Source: Ornithinibacillus massiliensis (GTDB lineage: Bacteria; Bacillota; Bacilli; Bacillales; Amphibacillaceae). Taken from it: a DNA stretch of 64,000 nucleotides. The position numbers and the translations under genes are program-made. The DNA lies in NCBI RefSeq assembly GCF_018310345.1, contig NZ_JAGXBY010000002.1, positions 789,318 to 853,317 of the forward strand. The letters are read 5' to 3'. Positions 44,592-53,207 of the stretch are shown piece after piece. How positions within the stretch are numbered: the first letter of the stretch is position 1; each line of letters begins with the position of its first letter. A model generated the notes under the pieces. That model was not told where the DNA came from. It worked only from the letters and a program-made list of their open reading frames with translations, and did not search any database.

Positions 44592-45854
44592 ATGGGAATT
44601 AATTTGGGAAAGTCAATTAAAATCAATCGATTACGAGCAAATATGACACAAGCAGATTTAGCGAATGGAATCATTTCTGTATCCTATTTATCTAAAATAG
44701 AGAATGGTACGGCTGAGCCAACAAATGAAATAATGCAGCTATTAGGAGAAAAACTGAATCTTTATCAGGCCGATTTAGAGGACCAAATTACAAATCAAAC
44801 TATTATTAGATGGTTTCTATATTTACTCCGCTCTCATAAAGAAGAAGCGATCAGACTATATGATCAAATCAACTTTGCTTTACCTAATGGAATCGATAAA
44901 CAACTGCTTTCATTAATAGATATCCATAAGCTCAGCTATTATGTTCTAGTTAATAATTTGGAAGCAGCAGGACAACTTCTCATCTCCCTTCATAAAAGCT
45001 CCAAGAAATTCAATGACATAGAAAAATACTATTATTATAAATATGCAGGAAACTACTACTATAAGCAGCTTGCTTATAAAAAATCTCTTGCATTCTATCA
45101 AAAAGCCGAAAACCAGCTTAATCCTGAGCTGTTCCATCAAGATGAAGAAACCCATAATCTATATTACTTAATTGCCCTAGCTGCTAGTAAAAATAGGCAG
45201 ACCCATTTATGTTTACTGTATTCCAAGAAAGCATTGAAATATTACCAGAATAATTATGAATTAAAAGAATGTGCAGAATGTCATATTTTATTGGGGATAT
45301 CTTACCGAAGAATTAATGATATTGAGCAATCAAAAGCGAATTACAATCAAGCTATTAAACTTGCTAAAAGGTTTGAAAATAACGAGACATTAATACTTTG
45401 TTATCAAAACTTAGGTAAATTGTTTTCATCTATTGAAAAATCAAATGAAGCAATTAAGTATTATAAAAAAAGTTATGAGTTGAGAAAAAATGCAGCGATT
45501 CATAGAAAGCTTACTCCTATTTCTAGTTTAATGAAGGAATATTATAAAACTGGCGACTTAGAAAACACCAAGAAATGGCTAGAAATTGGGACTAATTTAT
45601 CTAACGAAATTAACCCCTATGACTCTATTCATGTTTATGAGTTTAAAGTTTACCATTATTTAATTAATGGGTTTAATGATTCATTTGAGTCTTTAACAAT
45701 AGATCACATCATACCTTTCTTCAGTGAAAAACAAATGCATTTTGAAGCTTCAACTTATATAAAACTTTTAGCAGACTATTACTTTGAAAATAGAAAGTAT
45801 AAATTATCTGCAACTTATTATAAAAAGTTAGTTAACATTCATGATTTATCTTGA
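44592..45854 (+). CDS. RNPP-like HTH-TPR transcription regulator (NprR/PlcR type)
   Basis: 420-aa protein. Residues 6-62 are an XRE-type HTH (LGKSIKINRLRANMTQADLA, VSYLSKIENGTAEPT), followed by about nine TPR-like helical pairs (YKKSLAFYQKAENQL, YNQAIKLAKRFENNETLIL, SNEAIKYYKKSYELR). This is the layout of peptide-binding RNPP receptors (NprR, PlcR, PrgX, AimR). A 45-codon peptide precursor gene follows at 16 nt, as nprX follows nprR. GGAGGTG ribosome binding site. Target genes are unknown; yndJ and the PBP4-type gene are neighbours. Confidence 0.83.
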   Translation: MGINLGKSIKINRLRANMTQADLANGIISVSYLSKIENGTAEPTNEIMQLLGEKLNLYQADLEDQITNQTIIRWFLYLLRSHKEEAIRLYDQINFALPNGIDKQLLSLIDIHKLSYYVLVNNLEAAGQLLISLHKSSKKFNDIEKYYYYKYAGNYYYKQLAYKKSLAFYQKAENQLNPELFHQDEETHNLYYLIALAASKNRQTHLCLLYSKKALKYYQNNYELKECAECHILLGISYRRINDIEQSKANYNQAIKLAKRFENNETLILCYQNLGKLFSSIEKSNEAIKYYKKSYELRKNAAIHRKLTPISSLMKEYYKTGDLENTKKWLEIGTNLSNEINPYDSIHVYEFKVYHYLINGFNDSFESLTIDHIIPFFSEKQMHFEASTYIKLLADYYFENRKYKLSATYYKKLVNIHDLS

Positions 45855-45870
45855 AAGGAGGTGACTAAGA

Positions 45871-46008
45871 ATGAAAAAAGTTTTATTCTTTGCTTTAATT
45901 TCAGTAGCAATACTATATACTAGTATCTCAACGAGCAGCTTAGTTTCTTACAAAATTTATGATTTAGCAAATAACGAAGAACCATATCCAGGTTGGACAA
46001 AGGATTAA
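45871..46008 (+). CDS. Candidate secreted signalling-peptide precursor
   Basis: 45 codons with a perfect AAAGGAGGTGA ribosome binding site. MKKVLFFALISVAILYTSIS is a signal-peptide-like start, then TSSLVSYKIYDLANN and the hydrophilic end EEPYPGWTKD. Size, secretion signal, C-terminal position of the polar segment and direct linkage to an HTH-TPR gene are those of Phr/NprX/PapR precursors. The mature peptide would be 5-10 residues from the C-terminal part, then re-imported by an oligopeptide permease. No known pheromone sequence is matched. Confidence 0.7.
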   Translation: MKKVLFFALISVAILYTSISTSSLVSYKIYDLANNEEPYPGWTKD

Positions 46009-46075
46009 ACATCACCAAAAAAGATGTGTATATTTCCTTGCCTTTAAAGAGATAAAATTTGGAAGGATATACTCT

Positions 46076-47683
46076 CTATACTAGATTTCCTTTTTTCTTT
46101 ATATCATACTTAATTCTTAGGAAAGGCAAGGAAAATATCCACATTTGATGTAAAGCTTGCAAGCACCCATTATCTAACTGTTTCATGTCAAATTGCTCTT
46201 CTAAAGGTAACTTCATATTGCTCTTTCCAATGGTCAAGTAGATACCAGCATCTGAGTACTTAGACAACCTTTTACTTGTTAAACAAAGCCCACTCCCCTG
46301 CTGTTGGAGAGCCAAAATCCCTGTCATAGTAGTTCTTGGTAATGGTAACGCTATATTCATATATCGCACACCTGATGTTTCATGCTCCGAGTACAAAGCA
46401 ACAAAAACGGTTTCATTATTTATCTTACGAATCCACGCTCGAACATTCTCTCGACCATCCTTCGAATCCTCTACATCGATAATTCGTCCAGTCATTTCTA
46501 TTTGCTTTTTACTTAATGGTAAGTTAATTTGTTTCATGAGCCGACTTATCAACTTATATATAGCTGCAAACGGTAGGAACCATCTACTCCATTTTACTTC
46601 AGCATACAGTTCATAGTCATTGGTATTTTCATAGAAATCTTGTATATTATTGGCCATACTATCACTTTCCACTGTAAAAAACTTTTCCATCCTGTCTACC
46701 AATCCGTTATGAACATAGTCGCCTCTTTTATCTTCTAAGATTTTTTCACCGATAATACATTTTCCTTTAATTTGACTTACCGGGAATAACGTTTTCGTTA
46801 CTCTTGAATTTGGTATATCTATTGACCAGCCGATTAACCCAATAAAAGCAAAAAGTACCGCGTTGATTAGCCCATGGGATTCTATCATACGATCAATCCC
46901 AAGGGAATATAGACCAGTTAAATTCCCAAATGCATAGATAAATGAAAACAAAATGGATATGCCCAATGATCCAAAGGAAAGATTAATCAATACTCGTTGG
47001 ATATTGCTGCTAATGGGAGCTTTTATACTAAAGTAAATACTAATATAGATGCCAACAATGTATAAAATAACCGATAATACTTCTATGAAAACCGAAAAGG
47101 TTATTCCAAATGCAACTATCCAAGGAGAGATAATAATCATCATCCCGGCCAAAATAAACAACCTATTCCTATTAATCATTCTACCAAGTAACCCCAGGAA
47201 AACAGGGAACAAAAATGCCGAATAATGAAAGTGAATACTCGTTAACCAAGTAATCATTGGCGAAAATCCCACATCCAGCTTTACTTGATACGCAAAAAAC
47301 CAAGCACCACCGATAGCTAAATAGATAAACCCTATATCAATTAAAAATTCCTCAAAGTAAATAAATCCTCTACTTACAAAGCGCATTATCCCGCCAATAG
47401 CAAGTAAGCAAGTAAATAATAGATAAATAGTAGAAAGCAGAAAAATAAGGATTTGATTATGAACAAAGTATAATAAGAAGACGGCAATAGAAGACATAAG
47501 AACTGAATATGGTAGAAATCTACCAAACACTTTATTAAAATCCTCGCGAAGCAAGTACAGTATCGACGGTACAAAAATTAGTTGCGCTACCGTTAATAAA
47601 GTTAAATACCAGCCTGAACTTTGTGATAACAGGATTATCAATAATAATAGTATATTTATAAGTAACAGATCACGTATCCTCAT
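46076..47683 (-). CDS. yndJ: YndJ-like membrane protein
   Basis: 535-aa protein: about ten membrane segments in residues 1-300 (MRIRDLLLINILLLLIILLS first), then a soluble C-terminal part of about 230 residues (GKCIIGEKILEDKRGDYVH). Third gene of a yndG-yndH-yndJ-like operon. Function unknown. ATG at 47683 has GAGGGAGTG upstream; seven extra codons to 47704 are possible. It overlaps the yndH end. Confidence 0.65.
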   Translation of the reverse strand: MRIRDLLLINILLLLIILLSQSSGWYLTLLTVAQLIFVPSILYLLREDFNKVFGRFLPYSVLMSSIAVFLLYFVHNQILIFLLSTIYLLFTCLLAIGGIMRFVSRGFIYFEEFLIDIGFIYLAIGGAWFFAYQVKLDVGFSPMITWLTSIHFHYSAFLFPVFLGLLGRMINRNRLFILAGMMIIISPWIVAFGITFSVFIEVLSVILYIVGIYISIYFSIKAPISSNIQRVLINLSFGSLGISILFSFIYAFGNLTGLYSLGIDRMIESHGLINAVLFAFIGLIGWSIDIPNSRVTKTLFPVSQIKGKCIIGEKILEDKRGDYVHNGLVDRMEKFFTVESDSMANNIQDFYENTNDYELYAEVKWSRWFLPFAAIYKLISRLMKQINLPLSKKQIEMTGRIIDVEDSKDGRENVRAWIRKINNETVFVALYSEHETSGVRYMNIALPLPRTTMTGILALQQQGSGLCLTSKRLSKYSDAGIYLTIGKSNMKLPLEEQFDMKQLDNGCLQALHQMWIFSLPFLRIKYDIKKKGNLV

Positions 47684-48284
47684 CTTCCTTAAACACTCCC
47701 TCATAGGAGAAAACTCGTCCTATAATTGGATTTTTCACTTTAACATCAATTGTATACAATGCCTTTTCATCACAATATCCTTCCCGTACAGTAGCTTTCC
47801 CTTGTAGCATTTTTGGCAACTGAATTTCTAGTTTCCCCATTATTAGCCGTTGTTTGTTGGATTGAATTAATAATCCACCATCAGCTTCGACATGAAATAT
47901 CAGGTCCGAATACAACCTTGGTGGTTCTCCTAAATAGTCATTAATAATAGGTAGTTTAGAGTCTAATTTCATCAAGGCATTAAAGTACCGATAGTGATTT
48001 TCAAATTGAAATATTCTTTCCCAATGAATTTGTTCTTCTCCATTTGTTCCTATCCTTGGCGAGTTTTTTATTAAAAACGGTATATTTTCTCCTGATTCCG
48101 GGATAAGAAGCTTCCATCTTACACCGAATCGAAAAAGTGGATAAAGCCATTTAGGACCCCCTTTTACCGTTTTCATTATCCCTTCCCCCCGAAAAACTCG
48201 TTTCCCCATCGATAGATAACGATATTGCAGCATGGGATGTAATTTTTCAAATTGATCTTCTAGCACTTTTTCATATATAGACAT
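47670..48284 (-). CDS. yndH: YndH-like protein (DUF4166)
   Basis: 204-aa soluble protein: SIYEKVLEDQFEKLHPMLQY start, HWERIFQFENHYRYFNALMK and GLLIQSNKQRLIMGKLEIQL fit DUF4166. Function unknown; the domain is often coupled to saccharopine-dehydrogenase-like or DoxX-like proteins. Middle gene of the operon, overlapping yndJ and 11 nt after yndG. Confidence 0.65.
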   Translation of the reverse strand: MSIYEKVLEDQFEKLHPMLQYRYLSMGKRVFRGEGIMKTVKGGPKWLYPLFRFGVRWKLLIPESGENIPFLIKNSPRIGTNGEEQIHWERIFQFENHYRYFNALMKLDSKLPIINDYLGEPPRLYSDLIFHVEADGGLLIQSNKQRLIMGKLEIQLPKMLQGKATVREGYCDEKALYTIDVKVKNPIIGRVFSYEGVFKEDEDT

Positions 48285-48295
48285 CCTAACTTCCC

Positions 48296-49204
48296 CTAAC
48301 GTTTTCGTTTACAATTTCGTGCAGTTGGAACATCCTTACTAATTACTATCCCAATAATGGATAAAACAAATAAAGCTAGATTAAATGTTAATGGGTTAAA
48401 GGGTTGAACTAAATATTCCACATTCGAAACGATCGCAGCTAGCATCAATACGGGAAAAAGAATAGCTTGAATGTAGAATAACCTTCTCTTATAAGGATAG
48501 AAAATCCATATGATGCCTATAAGAACTTCTATAACACCTACAGTTAATACGATTAACTCCCCCTGCTTCATGGTTAAAGGAAGTGTATTCGTTACCATCA
48601 TCATTTCCTCTGGATGCATAGCAACTAGCTTCGGGACAATTCCATGGTATAACCAAATAAACATAAAAAAGATAGATAGCATGACATGACTAAAGAAACG
48701 TATAAATTGTGAAGCAGGAGTCTCTTCTTTCTCCATCCATCGTTTTAACACATCAAAACTAAGTGCTGTCGCCCAGCCCATTAAAGGACGAAAAAGAAAG
48801 TGATCGATAAACCTACCAACTTTTCCAAAACTAGGTTCATAGTTATATTGCGTTAAAAATTGTAAAGATTGATTTTGCTGATTTGGTATGTACTTCCAAT
48901 AACCTCTCCCCTCTTTTATTATCGATATTTTCTGATTGGTGCCAAAATGAAGCGAAGAGGTCCGAGAACCATCCTCTGCATGAAAGCTTCCAACACTTTT
49001 TCCCCAGCCTTGCACAGAAATTCCAAAGCCTATATTCGTCTTGTATAAGAACTCCTGTGGTTTTCCTTCTTCTTTTGGCATATATGTAATTTCAGAGAAC
49101 CGTAAATCCCATTGCTGATGTAATCCTGGATCCTGTGTCGCTTTCCAGACCTTATCCATTCCCGCCTCGATAGTTGTCTCTACATATATCGGCTTACTCC
49201 TCAC
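48296..49204 (-). CDS. yndG: YndG-like protein: SRPBCC domain fused to DoxX-like membrane domain
   Basis: 302-aa protein. Residues 1-150 look like a START/SRPBCC fold (YVETTIEAGMDKVWKATQDP, GYWKYIPNQQNQSLQFLTQY); residues 170-295 hold four membrane segments like DoxX-type quinone or lipid handling proteins (ELIVLTVGVIEVLIGIIWIF). First gene of the operon. Function unknown. GGGGGAGG ribosome binding site. Confidence 0.65.
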   Translation of the reverse strand: MRSKPIYVETTIEAGMDKVWKATQDPGLHQQWDLRFSEITYMPKEEGKPQEFLYKTNIGFGISVQGWGKSVGSFHAEDGSRTSSLHFGTNQKISIIKEGRGYWKYIPNQQNQSLQFLTQYNYEPSFGKVGRFIDHFLFRPLMGWATALSFDVLKRWMEKEETPASQFIRFFSHVMLSIFFMFIWLYHGIVPKLVAMHPEEMMMVTNTLPLTMKQGELIVLTVGVIEVLIGIIWIFYPYKRRLFYIQAILFPVLMLAAIVSNVEYLVQPFNPLTFNLALFVLSIIGIVISKDVPTARNCKRKR

Positions 49205-49251
49205 GTCTACCTCCCCCTTTTAAGTCCTTCTTTTGGTTCAGTTTACCATAA

Positions 49252-49283
49252 AGAAAGAGTTGTAGGAAAACTCCCTACAACTC
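49252..49283 (-). terminator. Terminator of the ABC-F gene
   Basis: Ten-bp stem GAGTTGTAGG/CCTACAACTC with a 7-nt loop, then TTTCTTTAT on the minus strand. Confidence 0.85.
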
Positions 49284-49288
49284 CCTCT

Positions 49289-50854
49289 CTATTTGCTCAG
49301 TCTTTTCTTTTCGTTTAATAGCTCTTGAAATTCCCTTTCTAATTCTGGATCAGGATTAATACTTAGCCTACTTAAGACATCTGTTAGCTTCGTTTCAATA
49401 ATCATCAAATCTTGTTCCTTTTCATCCAATGTCTTCGGTTGATAATTGATATACGAATTGTAATTCCCCTCGAATAACTTCATTTCTTGATTTTCAATCG
49501 CTATAATTTTATCCGCAACTTTTTCAATAAATCGCCTATCGTGGGATACAAAGATGATGGTACCTCTATATTCCCTTAATAAAGATTCCAATGCCTCTAC
49601 AGCTGTAATATCTAAGAAATTAGTTGGTTCGTCTAGAACTATTGTATTTATATCACTTAGAAAAATTTTGGCAAAGGCAACCTTTACTCGCTCTCCTCCA
49701 CTTAAAACTTTTACTTGCTTATAAACATCATCTCGAAAGAAATGTAATCTCGCCAAAACTGTTCGAATGAGCGTTTCATCCTGTGATGAGGTGGTCGTAA
49801 TGTTTTTTAAAATCGTTTCTTCCACATTTAGGATATCTAAGTTTTGACTAAAGTAACCCACTCTTACCGATGGAGATATTTCTATTCCATTTTCCTTGGA
49901 TAGTAATTTTTTGATGAATGTTGTTTTACCAACACCATTACTTCCTATAACCGCTACTTTATCACCTGCATGAAGTTGAAAGGATGTTTGGCTCCATAGT
50001 AACCTATTTCCTACCTTTCCTTCCAATTCCTCTACACGAACAATGGCCTTCTTTCCAAGCATTTCCTCATGAATAATATCCATATTTAATGGCGGATCCT
50101 CTTTTACTTTTTCTACCTTTTCAAGCTTTTCTATTCGCGTTTTAATGGCATTAGCAGTTTTCTCTAGCTTCTTCTGTTTTTTAGCATAATATGGACTACT
50201 TCCCATTTGATTTGCATCTGAATCGTTTTTCTTTTTAGGATTTTTCGTAGCACGGGCTGCTTTTTTCTTTTTTAATTCTAAGGCAGACTCCAGTTGTCTC
50301 TTCCTTGTTATATATTGTATATACTCTTCTTGTTGTTGTTGGATTTTTAGCTCTTTTTGCTCACGATAGGCTGTATAATTCCCGGGGTAGACCGTAACTT
50401 TACAGTGCTCAACCTCCCAAATCGTCGTACAAAGAGCATCTAAGAAAGCCCTATCGTGTGAAACAATCACAATTGCCCCTGTCCACCGTTTCAATTGATG
50501 CTCTAATTTTTCAATATGCTCTTTATCTAAGTTAGTAGTTGGTTCATCTGCGAATAATATTTGTGGTTTCTTTGCGATTGCCTTATTAATATATTGCTGC
50601 GTTATCTCTCCACCACTCTTCGTTGTATTGGTATGCTTCAATTGTGGTAATAATTCCAAGCTTGCTTCCGATTGAATAGTACCCTGATAGTCTAACTCGC
50701 GACCTGTCAAAATATTGACTAAGGATGTTTTACCACTGCCATTCTTTCCGACTACACCAATACAGTCACCATGTTGTATTTGCAGATGTTGAACATTTAA
50801 AAATTCTTTCCCATTCACTTCATAAATAATATCCTGAGCTTCTAATAACAGCAT
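49289..50854 (-). CDS. ABC-F ATPase, probable ribosome-protection type (VmlR/Vga-like)
   Basis: 521-aa protein with two ABC domains and no membrane segment. Walker A GKNGSGKT (36-43) and GSNGVGKT; Walker B LFADEPTTNLD and IVLDEPTNFLD; signature KSGGE in the first and LSGGERVKVA in the second domain. The linker (about 160-250) is rich in Lys and Gln, typical for proteins that insert into the ribosomal E site and displace antibiotics (VmlR, Vga, Lsa). Controlled by an attenuated leader of about 265 nt. Which drug class, if any, cannot be told from sequence. Confidence 0.85.
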   Translation of the reverse strand: MLLLEAQDIIYEVNGKEFLNVQHLQIQHGDCIGVVGKNGSGKTSLVNILTGRELDYQGTIQSEASLELLPQLKHTNTTKSGGEITQQYINKAIAKKPQILFADEPTTNLDKEHIEKLEHQLKRWTGAIVIVSHDRAFLDALCTTIWEVEHCKVTVYPGNYTAYREQKELKIQQQQEEYIQYITRKRQLESALELKKKKAARATKNPKKKNDSDANQMGSSPYYAKKQKKLEKTANAIKTRIEKLEKVEKVKEDPPLNMDIIHEEMLGKKAIVRVEELEGKVGNRLLWSQTSFQLHAGDKVAVIGSNGVGKTTFIKKLLSKENGIEISPSVRVGYFSQNLDILNVEETILKNITTTSSQDETLIRTVLARLHFFRDDVYKQVKVLSGGERVKVAFAKIFLSDINTIVLDEPTNFLDITAVEALESLLREYRGTIIFVSHDRRFIEKVADKIIAIENQEMKLFEGNYNSYINYQPKTLDEKEQDLMIIETKLTDVLSRLSINPDPELEREFQELLNEKKRLSK

Positions 50855-51119
50855 GTTTTCACCTCTTTTTTAACTAAAAAAAGCCCCCAATTCACAATTG
50901 AATAGGAAGCTTTTCAGGCTAAAAACCATGCTAAATAAACGATTATTACCGTTATCCGTGTTTACTAAAGCAGAGCTAATCCTATTCAATGCGTGAATAA
51001 ATTGCATGCTAAAAAGTGGGCTTTTTCCCAATCTTTTAAACGTACAACTATCCAATTCACGATTTTTAAAATAGGATTAATTTAACATCTGCCCAAGTAA
51101 CACCCTTTCCGCTTTTCTT
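50855..51119 (-). promoter_or_regulatory. Attenuator leader of the ABC-F gene with mutually exclusive hairpins
   Basis: Terminator at 50874-50912: on the minus strand AAGCTTCCTATTCA pairs with TGAATTGGGGGCTT then TTTTTT, ending 20 nt before the ATG. The 5' arm AGCTTCCTATTCAAT (50911-50897) also pairs with ATTGAATAGGATTAGCT (50990-50974), 15 bp with a two-base bulge, which excludes the terminator. A small open frame (MQFIHALNRISSALVNTDNG onward) runs through both elements but lacks a clear ribosome binding site. Drug-induced antitermination, as for vmlR, is inferred. Confidence 0.75.
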
Positions 51120-51125
51120 ACTAAT

Positions 51126-51154
51126 ACTATAAATGAATGCTTTTTTCCTGTCAA
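51126..51154 (-). promoter_or_regulatory. Sigma-A promoter of the ABC-F leader
   Basis: TTGACA (51154-51149), 17-bp spacer, TATAGT (51131-51126). A near-consensus constitutive promoter, fitting control by attenuation rather than initiation. Confidence 0.85.
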
Positions 51155-51157
51155 TGG

Positions 51158-51197
51158 AGAAAAAGATGACCCGTTTGTTATGGATCACCTTTTTCTA
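51158..51197 (-). terminator. Terminator of the chemoreceptor gene
   Basis: AGAAAAAGGTGATCC pairs with GGGTCATCTTTTTCT on the minus strand, just downstream of the stop at 51200. Confidence 0.8.
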
Positions 51198-51199
51198 GT

Positions 51200-52924
51200 C
51201 TAAACTTTAAATTGTCCTACAAGTGTGTTTAGTTCTTCCGCTAATTTAGCTAAATCCTCTGAGCTTTTTGCCATTTCTTCCATTGAACTGCTCGTTTGTT
51301 GCGAAGAAGCAGACGTTTGTTCAATACCAGCGGCTGATTCCTCAGATATAGCTGCAATTTCTTCTATTGAAGTATTCATTTCATGTGTTGTATCAGATAT
51401 TTCATTCAGGTTTTGTTTAACAACTTTAATGCTTTCTACCATTTCTACTATTGCCTGATTAATATCATCAAAGGTTTCTTTTGTAAAGATAACTTGTTTT
51501 GTTCCTTGTTGTACTTCTTCATATCCGCTCTCTAATGACTCGGTTACGGAACGTGTTTCCAACTGAACCTTTTTCACAATGTCAGTAATATCCGTTACTG
51601 ATGTGGATACTTGTTCAGATAATCTTCTTACTTCGTCTGCTACTACTGCAAATCCTTTTCCATGCTCGCCTGCTCGCGCCGCTTCTATTGCTGCATTAAG
51701 TGCTAGTAGATTGGTTTGATCGGCGATATCACGGATGACAGAAACGAGCTGACTAATCGTCTTCGAACTATCATCTAATCCACGTACTTTTGTAACAGCT
51801 ACCTTCATGATATTGTCGATACGATTCATTTGCTCACCTGAAGCCTGCATCAACTCATTACCTTGGTTAGCTAAATCTAACACAAATTCAGAAGAATTCT
51901 CTATCTTAGTTCCATTCTCGTTAGCTTCTTGAACTCTTCGTGAGAATTGCTGCATCGTATAGGTTAAATTACTTGCACCATCTGCCTGTTTTTCCGAACC
52001 TGCAGCCAATTCTTGCATTGTTGTGGCTACTTGTTCTGATCCAGCTCTTACTTCGCTCGCTGACAGCTTCAGCTCCTTGCTTTGCGTAGTGACCGAATTG
52101 GAAACAAGGGAAACTTGTCTTATCACTTCTTTTAAATAGGCGCTCATTCTCCCAATAGAAGATGCTAGTTGTCCTATTTCATCCCTACCATCATAATCAA
52201 CTTCTGGTACGGTTAAGTCTCCTTCTGCTATTTGATTACTCACTTCAACAACTTTTTTGAGATTGCGGGAAATAGCTTGACTAATGAATACAATCAACAG
52301 AACTCCAATAACAATCGTCACCGCTAAGATAATTAATTGGGTTACGAATGTTTTCTTTTGGCTTTCCATTGCACTACTAATCGCTTGTTGTCGATCCGCA
52401 TCTAACATACTGACTAATTCATCTAATAAGCTGACCGTCTCATCTCTGATTTCATTTGTCTGACTAAGGAATGATTCTGCCACATCCATATTTCCATTCT
52501 GAATTGCTGAAACAATATAATTGGTAAACATACGGTACATTTCTTGATTCATGGAAGTGACTTCTTGATAAATCTCTTCTTGTTCTTTTGACTTTAAATT
52601 AACGCGAACTTTGCTTGCAAATTGATTATACATTACTTGGTTCTCTTTAAACGATTCTACCAAATCAGGATTTTGTTCTTGATAATAAGAAACGATATAA
52701 ATGCTCATATTGCGTGTTAATGATCCCATTTCGGAAATGCTCATCGCTAAATCACTTTTTGCTTCTAATTCTTCTATATTTTTTCCTATCCCAATAATAG
52801 AGTTTGAAACAAGAGCCGAAGAACCGATAAACAGTAATATAACAATAGCTAGTGTCAAGCCATACTTCCAACCAATTCTTATATCACGGTGTCTTATTCT
52901 TCTCAGTCGAAGTTTCTTTAGCAT
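51200..52924 (-). CDS. Methyl-accepting chemotaxis protein
   Basis: 574-aa receptor. First membrane segment about 25-45, external four-helix-bundle sensor (about 46-195), second segment (about 200-222), HAMP (about 224-275) and a signalling domain with the hairpin tip [43 protein letters not shown] at 52924 has GGAGG 7 nt upstream; a GTG/ATG five codons earlier includes that site. Ligand unknown. Confidence 0.9.
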   Translation of the reverse strand: MLKKLRLRRIRHRDIRIGWKYGLTLAIVILLFIGSSALVSNSIIGIGKNIEELEAKSDLAMSISEMGSLTRNMSIYIVSYYQEQNPDLVESFKENQVMYNQFASKVRVNLKSKEQEEIYQEVTSMNQEMYRMFTNYIVSAIQNGNMDVAESFLSQTNEIRDETVSLLDELVSMLDADRQQAISSAMESQKKTFVTQLIILAVTIVIGVLLIVFISQAISRNLKKVVEVSNQIAEGDLTVPEVDYDGRDEIGQLASSIGRMSAYLKEVIRQVSLVSNSVTTQSKELKLSASEVRAGSEQVATTMQELAAGSEKQADGASNLTYTMQQFSRRVQEANENGTKIENSSEFVLDLANQGNELMQASGEQMNRIDNIMKVAVTKVRGLDDSSKTISQLVSVIRDIADQTNLLALNAAIEAARAGEHGKGFAVVADEVRRLSEQVSTSVTDITDIVKKVQLETRSVTESLESGYEEVQQGTKQVIFTKETFDDINQAIVEMVESIKVVKQNLNEISDTTHEMNTSIEEIAAISEESAAGIEQTSASSQQTSSSMEEMAKSSEDLAKLAEELNTLVGQFKV

Positions 52925-53207
52925 TTCTTTTCCTCCCATATTTTATAGATCAATTAGTAAACAACTCTTCTTTCAAAATCGTTAACTAGTTATGTATAAA
53001 ATACTATCCCCTACTTTTTATAATAAGCTATGATTCGACAATTTACAACAATTCTCAAATATGGCTATTTACATAAAAATAGCCACTATTTCAATGGTTT
53101 AACATAATTGACTTCCGATATAGCAGTTAGTATGATGTTCTTAATATTTATATTGTTCAAACTTGGCATTTTCTATATACTTATCAGTCATTTTTAGGGG
53201 GACGATT

